64,000 nt of DNA. It comes from Sindora glabra (lineage: Eukaryota; Streptophyta; Magnoliopsida; Fabales; Fabaceae). The position numbers and the translations under genes were made by a program. The number at the start of each line of letters is the position of its first letter. Position 1 is the stretch's first letter. The DNA lies in NCBI GenBank assembly GCA_020226215.1, contig CM035227.1, positions 20,153,866-20,217,865 on the forward strand, given 5' to 3'. A model generated the notes under the pieces. The model was not told the origin of the DNA, did no database searches, and worked only from the letters and a program-made list of their open reading frames with translations. Of the stretch, positions 10,961-24,000 are shown piece after piece.

Positions 10961-12721
10961 GAGCTTAGTTGGGGGAAAAAACAGAGGACCTACTGAAAGT
11001 TCAATTTGTGCGTGCAATGCGTGGCAGAAAGAAAATTGCCGAAGTCAGCCAAACTACTTGTTTTATAATAAGTGGCGTCACACCTATTTTATATTTAACC
11101 AAAATAACAACATTGGAAGTGAATTTAAATATTTGCAGAATTAAACGAGCAAAGAATCATCATATCAGATCAATATCTAGGCCTAGATGACATAACAAAA
11201 TTCAAATGGAAATGCATAAAAGAAAAAAACACTGGTGAATCTAAAACGGCTATTGCACAATTTTTATCTATGAAATGGATTCATGCTGCAGCATACTACA
11301 TAGCTCATTGGCTATCACATTATATTAAATCAATTCATACTAGCTCATTGGCTAATTGACTTGTTTTCAGTGTCAAAGCATGTAGAAATATATCATTAAA
11401 CTCCAACATAACATGAATTAAAAAAACCAAAACTCGGCCAACAACACCATCTAATTTTGCATACTACATAGCCTGTACAATTATAGTTTCCTTCTTATAG
11501 CACAAAAAAATTAGGGAAACTTTACCTTCCATTTCTCTATGTCCCTATTACTTACAAAAAGGAATTCCGTATTTTTACAATCAGTGTGCTTCATGTGCAA
11601 AAAGCCAAAAAAATGGTAATCAACAAGTGTCATCAAGTAGAATTTGCTGATTGCCAAATTATGTTTCTACAATATAATAAAATAACATATATTAAATAGT
11701 TAGTAGTCAACACAAACAATGGAATTAAAAGCTTAATGCAATCAAAACTAATAATTTTTACTTGGAAAATTTATAACGTAGATCAAAATTATACATTGTC
11801 ATGGAGAAGACCTAATTAACAGCCACAGGTTGTTGCTGTCCAGCATCTGCATGAGGAAGAAAATTGCAAATTAATGAAAAGTCACTCTTAAACAGTAATA
11901 AAAAAGAAATGAAGTTCACGATATCTTGAGTTTCCTTCAATCCAGATAATCAGAAGATATATCCCCAAGCTTCTGTCCTGGAGGCATCCAGGAAGTCCCA
12001 AAATGTCAACTGAAATGTAGAAGCAATTATCCAAAACATTGAAATGAAAGATAAACTCATAATATAGCTCCCAACAAATGACATTGCATAAAGATAAATG
12101 TACATATATAGATATAAGGGAAAAAACAATAGCTTCCACAAATCATACTAAATAGGCATTATATATTAGAAATGTGTAGCCTCGTTAAGAAAATAGTAGA
12201 AATGTATAGTCTGGTTACTGAGGCAAATCGATGGAGAATGAGCTAGAAACTCTAATTTTTGGCTTATATATCTAGGCGGTTATGATGTCATTTTGAGAAG
12301 AAGTGCATATATATATATATTAAGCAATGAACTAGTCATGTTCAAGCCTTCACGGGTAAGGATATCTTGATTTATGTTAACCTGTTTGCACTCAAATTAG
12401 GTTGTTTAGTTTTCAATTGAACTTACTAATTGCACATGACTCGACACAACCACAAAAAATAAGTTAGGTTCAAGCAATTAATCCGTTTATACTCACCATT
12501 AATTGAAGTGCCACCCTTTGATGAGGTGAGTTATTTGCATTTTCCAATGGTTCTAGAACCTTAAGGACAAGTCAAGTGCAAGTTGAAGTGTGATTGGCAT
12601 AATGTGGCAACATACTCATGCATATTGCATATCCTTCCTCATGATGTCTAGCAACCATCATTTGCATCTTTTATGCTTGCTCAATGTGTAAGTTGACACT
12701 AAGTTTGATTTTGGAAACCAG

Positions 12722-12820
12722 GTTGACATACAAGCCCTTGCCCATGCTGTGGAGCTTACTACACAAGGGGTAATTGACAGCTTGAGATTTGCCAAGGGTG
12801 ATCTATTTCAAGCATTTCAG
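12722..12820 (+). other. Best-preserved exon of the CTLH relic
   Basis: An in-frame 33-codon exon with acceptor CAG at 12719-12721 and donor GT at 12821. It reads 'VDIQALAHAVELTTQG' through 'FAKGDLFQAFQ' with no stop. The next block, 13169-13273 (35 codons), has acceptor CAG at 13166-13168 and donor GT at 13274, and continues the same reading phase. The intron between them is about 348 bp. Confidence 0.75.
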
Positions 12821-13365
12821 GTTACACATAAAATCTATCTAAGACCTCATCCTCTGGGGGTATCCTTTAAGCTTTCTAACGCACATATTCTAGGAGCTGG
12901 TTCATATATTTGAATGATATTCTGCCTTTTAACCTTCTAACCTCCAAACTAGGTCATTAGTTTTATTCTTGCTCTCTCTCACAAATAGAAGATCGCTATT
13001 CCCCTATATTTCACAATGATGGAGGAAAAGGATCATAGTTACATGTGACTTTTTCTATGGAAAATAGTAATCTTATTTGTGTTTAATCTTTAGATTGTGG
13101 TAACATAACTAATTTAGCTTTATAATGTCTCTGTGTTTTTAATAGTATATTATACTTTTCTATCACAGAATGAATTGTGTTGGATAAAATTGGATAATCC
13201 TCTTATTGATAAGCTTGTTCGTGAGTACTGTATTTATCAAGGCATCGTTGACTTTGGTATGGCATCTTCTCTGGTAAACCTTGGATATTTATGCTTCCCA
13301 ATTGCCTTAGCTCCTCTTTGTGTGGTGTGACTGTTCGTGTGTGCGCTTATTTATGTAGTGCTTGC

Positions 13366-13870
13366 CTGAGAGTGTTTTTGCGTGGAGTTTTGCTTTTATG
13401 TAATCAACTCCTTTTACTTTTGAGGATTTTTTTTTTGGCATTTACTGTTCGTTTAAAAAAAGGTCTACGTTAATTCTATTTATCATTTGGTGATTTTTAA
13501 CGGTTAGAATTTATTGGTGTGAGTAAAGTCAAAATCAGATGTCAGTTTTTCTCAAAGTGAGCGAGTGTTTTTGTGTAATCAACTCCTCTTACTCTTGAGG
13601 ATTTTTTTCTTTTGCATTTACTGTTCATTTAGAAATGGTTTATGTTAGTTCTATTTATCATTTGGTGATTTTCAACGGTTAGAATTTATTGGTGCGAGTA
13701 GAGTCAAAATCAAATGCCAGTTTTTCTCAAAGTGGGAGAGTGTTTGTCTGTGGAGTTTTGCTTTTGTGTAATCAACTCCCCTTACTCTTTGAGGATTTTT
13801 TTTTTTGGCATTTATGTTCATTAAAAAAAAAAAGGTTTATGTTAGTTCTATTTATCATTTGATGATTCTG
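13366..13870. repeat. Minisatellite of 175-193 bp units, three copies, in a CTLH-relic intron
   Basis: The landmark 'taatcaactc' occurs at 13401, 13576 and 13769 (periods 175 and 193). Each copy continues with 'tactcttgaggattttttt...gcatttactgttc', 'gttctatttatcatttg', 'ggttagaatttattgg' and 'gtcagtttttctcaaagtg'. Copies 1 and 3 share 'tggagttttgctttt', which copy 2 lacks, explaining the different unit length. The array sits between the exon block ending at 13273 and the one starting at 13903. Confidence 0.85.
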
Positions 13871-14842
13871 ATGGTTGTTATTACATGAATATATAACTCT
13901 AGCCCTTCAAACTCAAACTACCATGGAACCTGTAAAACCCAGTCAACAAGACCCCGGGTATTGTTCACTTGAGATAGATTGTAATGCTGGCAAGCATTCA
14001 GATTGTGAGACCTCCGTTAACAATGCTCACATGGGTAATTCCCCAAAAATAATGTTGACATGACTGGTCTACAAGGGATTGATGTTGAAGTAAGATGTGC
14101 TCCTGAAGCAGCAAACAAACCCGAAGACTGTAGCACTAGCAGATCACTGCAATCGGAAAATCTAAGAGCTTTGCAACAAAGCAGATTGCATGGAAATGGA
14201 GAAAGGAGCAAATGAAGGCGATGGAGAGGACAATATGATGATAGTAGATAGAAGGTCTGTTTTTTGGTTTGGAGCTTTCCCCCTTAAAAAAAAGGGCCTC
14301 CGTTTTTCAGCTGCATCACACTGCCGCAGAAACAAGGAATCCGTTAGCAAGCACACTACATCAAAGGAAAAAAGAGGTATCTATTGCCTTTTTGTGGGTT
14401 ATTAGTTTGTGGGGGATAAATTATTCACAAAATTATTTTTTGCATGTTTCTGAACAACTTTCAGTATTTGATATTAATATTGAGGATGGATTTGAGATTA
14501 TGTTGGATATGAAGGAATTAGCTAGCGAAAGAATGGTTGCAGAAGTTGTTGAGGAGTTCAATGGTATGAATCCAACTATTTTTCTGTGCGGAACTCTGTT
14601 TTGCTCTTCCAACTTAAATAGGTAAATGCCTCCTATATGTCATTGATTTCAAAAGGTCCCTCGTTCTTAACGTCTCTTCCTTTCATTTTATGGGAGTTGG
14701 GGTGGTGCTAAACTTCTCATACATCTAAAATGGGATATCCTCGTGTGATTGGTGGCTATCGGTAGAATTTGTCAGGCTTGTAGCCTCCGGTGATTATAAC
14801 ACCGCTTTGAGGGTTGCTTACTCCCATTTGGGTCTTGGATGA

Positions 14843-16184
14843 CATTAAAATGTGAGCTAAATGATAATATCTCTTGTATTTTCCTTAATCTTCCTGGGAA
14901 TTGCCTGATAGATTTTGCATTTAGTAGGTAAAATGCAGGTTCAGTTGAGAAAGTGGACGTCTTGCCTTTGCAAATCACAAATTCTCTTGTTTGGATGGAT
15001 GATTATCTATGGACTGATCTCTTGTTTGGACAAATGATTATTTATGGACTGCTGCTGCTGTAAATCACGAAAGTATGAAATGGATGTTTTCCACTGCTTG
15101 TTATAACTGTTTTAACCTCAAAGCTGGCATCTGACTCATATTATGATGTTGTTAAAAACTTGGATTTGTATATGAAAATGTAATCCTGACTATTGATAAT
15201 TATATATGAAAATATAATTTTTATTATTGGTTATTGTAGTTTTTATTTGTTAAATATCAATTTGTAATTCAGTTTTACAAGTAGTAAAAGAGATCAGAAA
15301 AATATGTGGAAAAAATAAAATTGCATTGAAAATTTTCAAATTTGCAAAATAATTTTTCCATTTTTGGACAAAAATTCTGTCTCAAAACATTTAGAAATTT
15401 ATGATTTTTTAATCTTGGAAGGAATTTTCCTATTTTGTAGAAATTTCCATCTTTAAACTTTTGAAAAAAAAAATTAAATTTATCACTTTGGGATAGAATC
15501 TTTACATTTTAAGAAGAAAATTTTCTTCCTAAATTTTTTAAAAATATTTGTGACAGAATTTTCTGTCCAATTTTTTAAAAAAAAAGTGATTTTTTTTGGA
15601 CTAAATGATATTACGTCACAAATTTATTGTGACAAAAAATTTTCGTTGCAAATTCATCCCGGCGTGATTTCTCTTCATTTTGTGCAATTGTTTTGCACGA
15701 ATTTCAATACAAGCCATTGTGAATTTCATTTTCTTAATTAATCCATTCATTTTTTGATCCAAAAATATGTAAAAATTTGATTTCAAAATTTTCAGAAATC
15801 GGAAACCAAACCACAAATTTTTCCCGGAAGTCCTCTAATATTTTAACATTCAAATGGTTCCGATCTTTCGTAAATTTCATTTCTCAACCAACCCAATACT
15901 TGTACAATAATAATTATTAGGAAAACTTGAATTTTTCTTAGAAAAGTTTTATAAAAAATTGTTGCACTTTCGGGCGGATGAATACCGTTCTTCTCTGCAT
16001 TCCTCTCAAAATTTCGCAATACAGAAAAAGCATAAATTGTTCAAGAACAATGTATATATACTAAAGAAATGAAATTAACACTCATACAAAAAATGAAAGC
16101 GCACATATACATCGCTGTTTCTGGATTTTCTGAATAATACATGTACATGCAACCGAAGACAAAAATGCAAAAATTAACAAATCT
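14843..16184. other. Intergenic DNA, no gene seen
   Basis: Downstream of the CTLH relic. The part at 15270-15900 is an A/T-rich tract of 'aaatttcc/ggaaggaattttcc' type resembling 8901-9370. The small ORFs here show no recognisable family. Confidence 0.5.
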
Positions 16185-16211
16185 TATATATATATATATA
16201 TATATATATAA
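16185..16211. repeat. (TA)n microsatellite
   Basis: About 13 uninterrupted TA units. Confidence 0.95.
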
Positions 16212-18879
16212 ACCAGAGATCCAATGAACTTGAAGTGTGCATTGTAGAACAAATAATGCAGAAGAATGCATACATCCGAATCCACGTACAATGCAAATAG
16301 GCTCCAATTTAGATTTCCCAAAAGGGTATAATATAATATGCGATACTGTGAATTTTAAAACCACACTCGTGCACTAATACATTAATGCAGATAGTAAAGC
16401 ACATCTATTGAAAAAAATATTGCCAAAAACGACATATTTCCAATAAAATTGATGCACACAAAAGCTTGTGATATATGACACAAATATATGTATGTATTTA
16501 GACAAGAATTGATAGAAAACTCACACAGGACAAGCATATATGCAATAGAAGCAAATTACAGAAACCTATAAGGAGCTTAATATTGCATATTTTCATAGAC
16601 ATCATATTGGCAGAGTGAAATTCTTTTCATATATACGTAAGGAGTGCAAACTTCATACACATAAAACATGAAATATTATAGATTCAAACACAATATTGTT
16701 GATCAAATAATCATGTCTAAAACATGTAGAGTTTTTACTCAAAACTGCTTTAATAAATCAATTATGAAACATAATTGACCAGCTTCGATACAGATTGATG
16801 AATAAATTTTATATTTTTTTACATTTTTCTATATCAACAATTATGTTTCATGGTATAAATTTAAGTGCAGAATGAAAGAAATTAATAATTCAAGTAGAAG
16901 AAAAGAGAGTATTAGGATTTTCATATGACTTGATTTAGATACTGCATCCATCCTTTTTTTTTTTTTGTCAATGTCCTGGTACCAATCTCCAGATATCAAT
17001 CAAGCCCCAAAAATATGATCAATTTCAATTCATAAATGTTCCCCAAAAGCACAAACAAATCGTAAATGGAAAAACACTTTCTCTACTCAACCTTACACTT
17101 TTGTTCCAAGAGAGATCAATTTGCTTTTACTAGTTCTTGTGGAATGAACGTAGTCAGAGGTAAAGATTCATCTATTATGGTGGTTGGATACTTATCATAG
17201 AATTGATATCCATTTATTTAGATCGAGCCTAAATACTGACAAAACCCATTGCTTTATATAACTAATTGGGTCAACTACATTAATATTAATTTTATATATA
17301 AATTATTAGGTGATCCAAAATTAGAAATTCCAATAAATTATCATTATTTGATTCCATTTTTTTGTTTTGAAATTACGTGAAGAGACTATAACTTTTACTA
17401 ACATTTCATTTTATCATTTCAAAGCATTTTTTTTTCTTATGAAAGATACAAAATGGGATAAACTTTTTAAATTTAAAATATGAAATGGTGTATCGTAAGA
17501 GAATATTTTGGACATATATTTATAATATAAATCTAAATATTTATTATTATTGTTAAAATAAATAAAACACTATTGTAATATTAATACAGATTCATGATAC
17601 ACAATGATCAAAGAGAAAAATTTTGTTTATAATTTATATTTTGCTAAAATAAAATTTTCGTGTATTAATGATGTGACTATTTTTATTTAATGTATTGATT
17701 GGAAGGGAGAGTAAATTACATATAATATAAAAATTATCTAAAATGAAATTAATCTTAATTTTTAAATTTTATTACAATGTTTACATTTGCTATAAGTCAT
17801 CTACCTAGATTTATACAAGTTAATAGATTCGATATATATTAGTCTTTTTGTAAGTACGGTCAAAGACTTTAAAAAAAAAATGAAAATTTTAATCACTATT
17901 GTTCATTAGTAATTATTGATTATAATTATTATTTTCATTGACAATAATATTTTCCCAAAAAAGCAACATATAGAATTAAATATATTGTTCAATTTATATA
18001 ATTGAATGAAAAGAAATCTTATTACAAATTAGTTTTTATAAAAAAATTTAGCCAATGAGATTAATTAGTTCCTTTTAATTAATTTTATGCCAATTTTATT
18101 AGTGACTTTTAAGAATTATTATGCAATATGGTTAATATGAATTTGAGAAATCCAAAACTTAGTCTTTATACAATTAAGTATCAAGTAGATAGAAATATGA
18201 TTTGATTTATTATAAAATATAAGATACTTTAGTTTCAGGAAATTATAATTTCCACATAAGGTTGCTTAAGGCTTTATGTAACCTTTTTCTCATAATTTGA
18301 TCCTCATACTTTCATTATTCTATATATGTTGTCCATAAGAATTTAGGTTTGATCCATTGTGAAGACTATAAATAAATTGATTCACTAAGGATATTGACAT
18401 CTAATCTTTATAATTAAATTTCAAATGTAAGTGCTCTAGAGAGTTTAAGGATCATCCTATTTTTTTATTCAATATCATGTTAAATTCTTTTAATTATTTT
18501 TTTAAGTCATTTTAATTTTTTAATTCAAAATATATTTTTTAGGCTTAATAAATTTTAAAATCATACTTATATTTTTTCTCAGTGTTAAAAAATTTGATTT
18601 TATGAAAAGTGAAAAAGCCATGCAAACAATAACGAATAGATTAGATAATATAAATGGATTTGAAAGGTACTAAATTTAAAATTCTTATATGAATTGATTA
18701 CTTTTGTACCTCTTACATTATATATAATTATAAGCAAAAAAGTTACAAATTAATATCTTCATACAATTCATTTCTAATTCATTAAAAAAAGGAAAATATA
18801 TTTCTATTCTATTAGAGAACTCCTATTCACTAAAGAATTCTCATTCCTTATTAAAAGTTCGTGCATGTCGAGAGCAAGA
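16212..18879. other. AT-rich intergenic DNA, no gene seen
   Basis: No ORF, splice structure or RNA gene could be supported on either strand. Composition is strongly A/T with scattered homopolymer runs. Confidence 0.6.
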
Positions 18880-19224
18880 GAGAAAAAGAGAGAAGAATCA
18901 ATTAAAATAAAAAAGAAATAACTATGAAAAGTTACAAAGTTAAAATAAAGATATTTTTTAATTATTATTTGAAATAAATGGGAAAGAGAGAAGAATCAAT
19001 TAAAATTGATAAGAAATAATTATTGAAAATTACAAATTCAACATAAGGATAATTTTTTAATTACTATTTGATATAAATGTGAGATTGCAAAGTTGTCTTT
19101 ATTTTATCAAATTTGAAATGAATAAATAGTGATTTTTTTGAAAATTGATAATATATAATTGTGGAAAGTTATAAAATTAAAATATGGATAATTTATCAAT
19201 TACAATTTGACATAATTGTGATAG

Positions 19225-19274
<50 letters not shown>

Positions 19275-19400
19275 AGAATCAGTTAAAATAGATAAGATAT
19301 AATTGTGAAAAGCTGCAAATTCAAAATAAAAATAATTATTTAATTAATTTTTAAAATAAATTTAAGAATATAAATTTACCTTCATTTTGTTAAATTTGAA
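18880..19400. repeat. Irregular tandem array with embedded (TG)n(AG)n
   Basis: The text 'agaagaatcaattaaaat' followed by 'gataagaaataattatgaaaagttacaaa' and 'aaataaggataattttttaatta' recurs from about 18890, 18989 and 19270, with a more diverged copy at about 19145-19215. The first two copies are about 98 bp apart. A compound microsatellite lies at 19225-19271. Confidence 0.7.
19225..19271. repeat. Compound (TG)n(AG)n microsatellite
   Basis: A run of about seven TG units passes directly into about sixteen AG units. Confidence 0.95.
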
Positions 19401-20560
19401 CAAAATAAATATTGGGTTTGTTGGAAAGAAAAAAATGAAGTCTAAATACTCCAATCCTCTTTATTGTAGTAATACATTATTTATGAAGTTATTGTCAAAT
19501 TGGTTAGCTTAGTGGTATTATATTAATATTTTATTCTAAACGTTATGATATCAAATCAAAATAATGTTAGAAAAAAATTATTTACTGCATAATTATTTTA
19601 CATTTAATGTAGTTAAAATTACTATTTAATGCTCTCACATTTAAAATAAATACATGTTATATTTTATTTTTATAAAGAATAAAAAGTGAGTACTAAAGAG
19701 AGCAATCCTTTTTATATAATAATATGTGTGTGTGTATACATATAATTAGTATATACAAGTATTTTCTCCCTGGAACATGTTACAATCAATGGTTGTATAT
19801 CACAATCTAGACTTGATTGTGACCATGCAGATCATAATCAAGTTTAGATCGTGATTTGTATGGATCCTATTATTTGATTTCTACTAACCTTCATACTATT
19901 TATACTAATTTTACCCATAAAATTTTTTTCTATTTCTATGATGACTTAAAATTTACTTTAAATTTTTATGAAAAAATGAATAGAGTTTGCCCTCTTTTTA
20001 GATACTTTTTGAGGACTACATTCCTTAAATATAAAATCTATATTCTTTATAGATATAATAGTAACACAAAATACATATAACTTTACATAACTTTAAAACA
20101 TATGCACAAATAAATGATTTAACACATTAAGTGTTAAATTAATATAATCTTTATCTTTATTTTGATCCTAATCCAATTATTAAAATCTTTTAAATAGGTT
20201 ACCTTTAATTCTCCATACATACAGCAAAACTTAAAAGCATTCTTTATTACCTAAAAACATTTAAAATAAAATAAAATGAATTATAAAAACTCAATGATCA
20301 TATATCTAGTACAATCACATGTGAAATCATTTATATAAGACAATCATAGCGTAATTAAATTTTAAAATGGAAAACCATTGCAAGCCAAACTTTTGGTTCT
20401 TGAAAATTATAATACCAATCCTTGGGTTAATCTATTTACCTACATAAAACTTAAACTATTTAATTCATATCATAACTTATTAATTTCGATCATCAATTTA
20501 AATAATATTATTATCATATCACACTTAATTTATTCCAAATAATTATTAGACATTTAGATG
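19401..20560. other. AT-rich intergenic DNA, no gene seen
   Basis: Near 19790-19855 there is an imperfect inverted pair ('cacaatctagacttgattgtgacc' against 'gatcataatcaagtttagatcgtg'). The plus-strand ORF at 19856-20080 has no recognisable domain. Confidence 0.5.
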
Positions 20561-21990
20561 GCTGACTAGCCCAATCACAATCAAATCATTGTAATTATAT
20601 CAAACGAAGATATTCAAGGGTAACTAGATTTCTATTTCATAACATAATAGAGAACAATATATAATACAAACAAGCATCTACCTTTTAACTCACAGATTAA
20701 CCTTATACTCTTTACAAATTGTCTATCTTATCCTTCCAGCATTTGTCTTATACCATTCACAAACTATTTATTGGGAATTTCTCATCTAGCTTTCACATCA
20801 TTACCGCTGTCATATTTCTTATTTCAAATGCTACTTATAATATAATTCACAATATAATAAATTCACTAGAGCTCAGCTTTATATATCACAAGATTTAATG
20901 CAATATTAACATAAAGCAATCATTACATCATCATGGGACAATATCATTTACTATCACAATTTAATCATGATCAATCAATAGTCAACAATAACACCACCAT
21001 AACTCACAAATTTGTTCAAACATTATTGTGTCAAATAAATAATTTCTAACTTATCACAAGTATCATTTTCGATTTACTCATGCATGGTTACAAGTGAAAC
21101 TTGGTAATAATTCATAACTCATAATTATATCTTTAAGATTTCATGAGTGAATATAGATGAAATCTATATCATTTATTAGAGTTATTATAAAATATGATAT
21201 TTAGCAAATTAATATTAAAATATTAATTTAAAATGGGATATATATTCACCTAAGGGTGCTTGTTTACTCTAAGAATTTTTAAGTGTTCTGATTTCACCTT
21301 TCTTCTCTTCCTACTCTACCTGAGAGGCTTTTTCGAAGCTTCACTGTTGATGGACATACACAAGAAAATTGATAAAAAAGAAAGGGCCATCAATCTTGTA
21401 CAACAGCTACTTATAACCATGACTTGGAAGGAGCTTTTTGGCATCCTTCACAGGTGAATGGACAATAGTGGAACAATAGCCAATTGGAGAAAAAGCTCTA
21501 ATGCCTAGCAGTGGCTCCACTAGGAGAAAATAAAAAAGGGTAGCCACAAACAAGAAACCTTACGCCTTGCCTAAAGAGTTATTGACCCATTTCAGATTTA
21601 AGCTTTTATCATTATGTCGTGAGCTGCCATTCGATGAAGAGATGAGTATGGTGGTATTGGCTATTGAGAGAGATAGAGAGGGGGGATGGTGACAAGAAAA
21701 GAGAATAGGAGGGAGAAAGAGAGAAAAGGACTACTGAAAAATAGATAGAGAAAGAAGAAATGAAAAAGAAATAAGGAGTTAAGCAAAGGATTTTTTTTAG
21801 TGTTTCTCGATGCATCATAAGTTTACATTTCTTTAAATCTTAACCCTTTATTCCTTATTTCATTTCATCTCGACCCTCCTTTAAAGAAGTTTTATTTCCC
21901 TAAAACTTCTCTTAATTATTTCATTACTTTAAAATTAATAAAAAAAATGTTTCATTACATTATATATATTATGATCCTTCACACCCTGAA
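20561..21990. mobile_element. Diverged LTR-like sequence related to the element at 39618-42673
   Basis: Blocks of text match the later LTR-like element in the same order. Examples are 'aaccttatactc' and 'ttattgggaatttctcatctag' followed by 'catcat...atatttctta' here, against 'aaccttatatcc', 'ttattaggaatttcccatctaa' and 'catcatatttctcacc' there. A purine-rich 'gagagagatagagagg...gaaaagagaat' tract occurs near the far end in both. Ends and target duplication are not clear. Confidence 0.35.
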
Positions 21991-24000
21991 TTTCAAAAAT
22001 ATTCCTATAAATTTACAAATTTACAAGTAAAAGTCACGTATCAAAACTCATGCTCATATTTTATAAATTCTGCACTCTTAACTTTTATATCATTCAATTA
22101 ATAATACATATTTAAAAATATAATAATATTTATTCAATCAAAATTTAAATACCTTTATTTTAACTTGAAATTAATAAATATAATATAACTACCTTCATCA
22201 ATTTTTTGAATAAAAATATGAAGGCACCTTATTACAATAAATGTTTTTAAATATTTCTTGGTTTATATTAGATAACTTCTTACTTGAATTCAAAGAGGAA
22301 TTACTATGATTTTAGAAACTATTTTTTTTAAATTATAAGGTATAAAGATATATAAGTTGTATTTTATGCAAGCAACTAATTATAGATAAGCTAATTGGTA
22401 CAATTAATAAATTAACTAATAGTAAATAACTGAACATATAAAAAATATTTCATAAAATTAATTATTGAACTTATTGACATAAAGAAATATATTAATATAA
22501 ATAGATATATAAACTAAATTAATTCATATTTATTTAAAAATTATATTATATTAATGCAATCATAATGTTCAAAATATAAAATATAATTAATTACATTTTA
22601 TAATATTATATATTTATTTATATATATATTATATTTATAATTTAAAATAAGTATATAATTAATACTATAATTAATTAATTATAATTTAAGATGTCATACA
22701 TTTATTTATCTACTTGCTTATTTTTACTTATCTGAGATTTACGGTACGAATATAGTTATTTAAAATTTAATTAATTATAATTTGTAACATTGCATATTTA
22801 TTTACTTATTTATTTTTATTTAATTATTTATACTAAATTTATGATATTATATATCTATTTACTTACTTAATTTTTATTTATTTATTATTTTAAACAAAAA
22901 TATAATTATTTGTTAAGCATACGAGTTATAAATTAATAAAAAGAGGATAAATTTAAAAAAATTTAAAAGTTACTAGTTTATAAGTTATAAGTTACTTAAG
23001 GAAACTTATCAAATTAAATTTTTTTTTTAAGTTAATATGTGAAACATCTTTAGAAGTTAGTTTATAATTTATTGACCATGTTAATAGATTATAAGTTAAT
23101 TTATTTTTTACATGAAATAGAACCATAATATTCATTCATTTATATATACAAAGATGAGATTTTTCTATAAAAATATCTTTAAAGAAACAAGTAGAGCCTT
23201 AAGATTGCATTTTTTATAGAAAATATTGCTAGAAAATATTTTATATATTTAATGTTACATATCCTCATTAAAAAGAAGGAAAAAAAACAAGGAATGATGT
23301 TTTATAAAATGTCAATAACTTAGTAGCTAAGGAAATAATGAGGAGTCTATTTCTTTTAATGGAAATCATGAATGAAAGATAATTTATATGTTTAATATTA
23401 AATGTAAAGTATTTAATAAAAATATTTAAAAAAAACAAATTATTTTCTTTACATTCTAAGTATCATAACAAGAATCCTTCATTTATATATAATAAAAAAA
23501 ATTTATTATAAAACATATATTTCAAAAAATAAACCGGAGCTAATACACCAAAAGTTATACAAAGAACTGCATTTGTAGAAATTAACTTGTTAAAGTTTTA
23601 GAAAACACTCCCTTGTGTCCACAATGTAATCACCATATATGGTTTTGATTTATTAAACATCGATATTTTGGAGTCCTTAGCATCACAGTAGTGTCACAAG
23701 CTGATTGTTGTGACAATTTGACAAGTAAAGGTTCTTGAATTTGAATGAAACTTAGTGACAAAATCCATCATATTGTGGAGGTCCTATAATTGAAAATTTT
23801 GATCAATGTAGTTAGTATACTATTTTTCTCAAAATTTTTAAATTTAAGGGTATTTTAATTATTTTGAAATAGTTTAAGAATTCAGATAAGTTTGAGAAGC
23901 TTATTTTTGTACTTCTTACATTTTTATTTTTGTGTTGATTGATTTTCTTGTAAATTAGACACCTGAAGCTTTGAAAAAAAAAGGCTATAACGATTCGTAA
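21991..24000. other. AT-rich intergenic DNA, no gene seen
   Basis: Mostly A/T runs. 22500-23000 is especially A/T-rich with repeated 'tatttatttacttattt' text. No gene or RNA signal. Confidence 0.6.

Larger units (their letters stand above)
10368..14842 (+). pseudogene. Decayed LisH/CTLH (RanBPM-like) protein gene, plant At5g66810-like
   Basis: At least six exon-like blocks in order match what I recall of a plant CTLH/CRA-domain protein (RanBPM/GID-like family; the At5g66810 link is from memory). Blocks: 10368-10474 'SDLAGLMSNVLRAHLH' then, after a 1-bp shift, 'DPVFSMNL', with a GT donor at 10475; 10628-10717 'PIADLTERLLLEERDPPAAP' preceded by a TGA at 10646; 12722-12820 'VDIQALAHAVELTTQG...GDLFQAFQ'; 13169-13273 'IDKLVREYCIYQGIVD'; 13903-14250 'PSQQDPGYCSLEIDC', a frameshift near 14047, 'GIDVEVRCAPE' and a TGA at 14213; 14460-14620 'MVAEVVEEFNGMNP'; 14762-14842 'EFVRLVASGDYNTALRVAYSHLG', ending in TGA. 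Several blocks keep AG acceptors and GT donors, so this is a duplicated gene with introns, not a processed copy. The N-terminal exons and the C-terminal CRA part are missing or unreadable. It cannot encode the full protein. Confidence 0.82.

Noticed and set aside
16041..16364. 107-residue minus-strand ORF
   Set aside because: It crosses the (TA)n run, giving a Tyr-Ile repeat; no family match.
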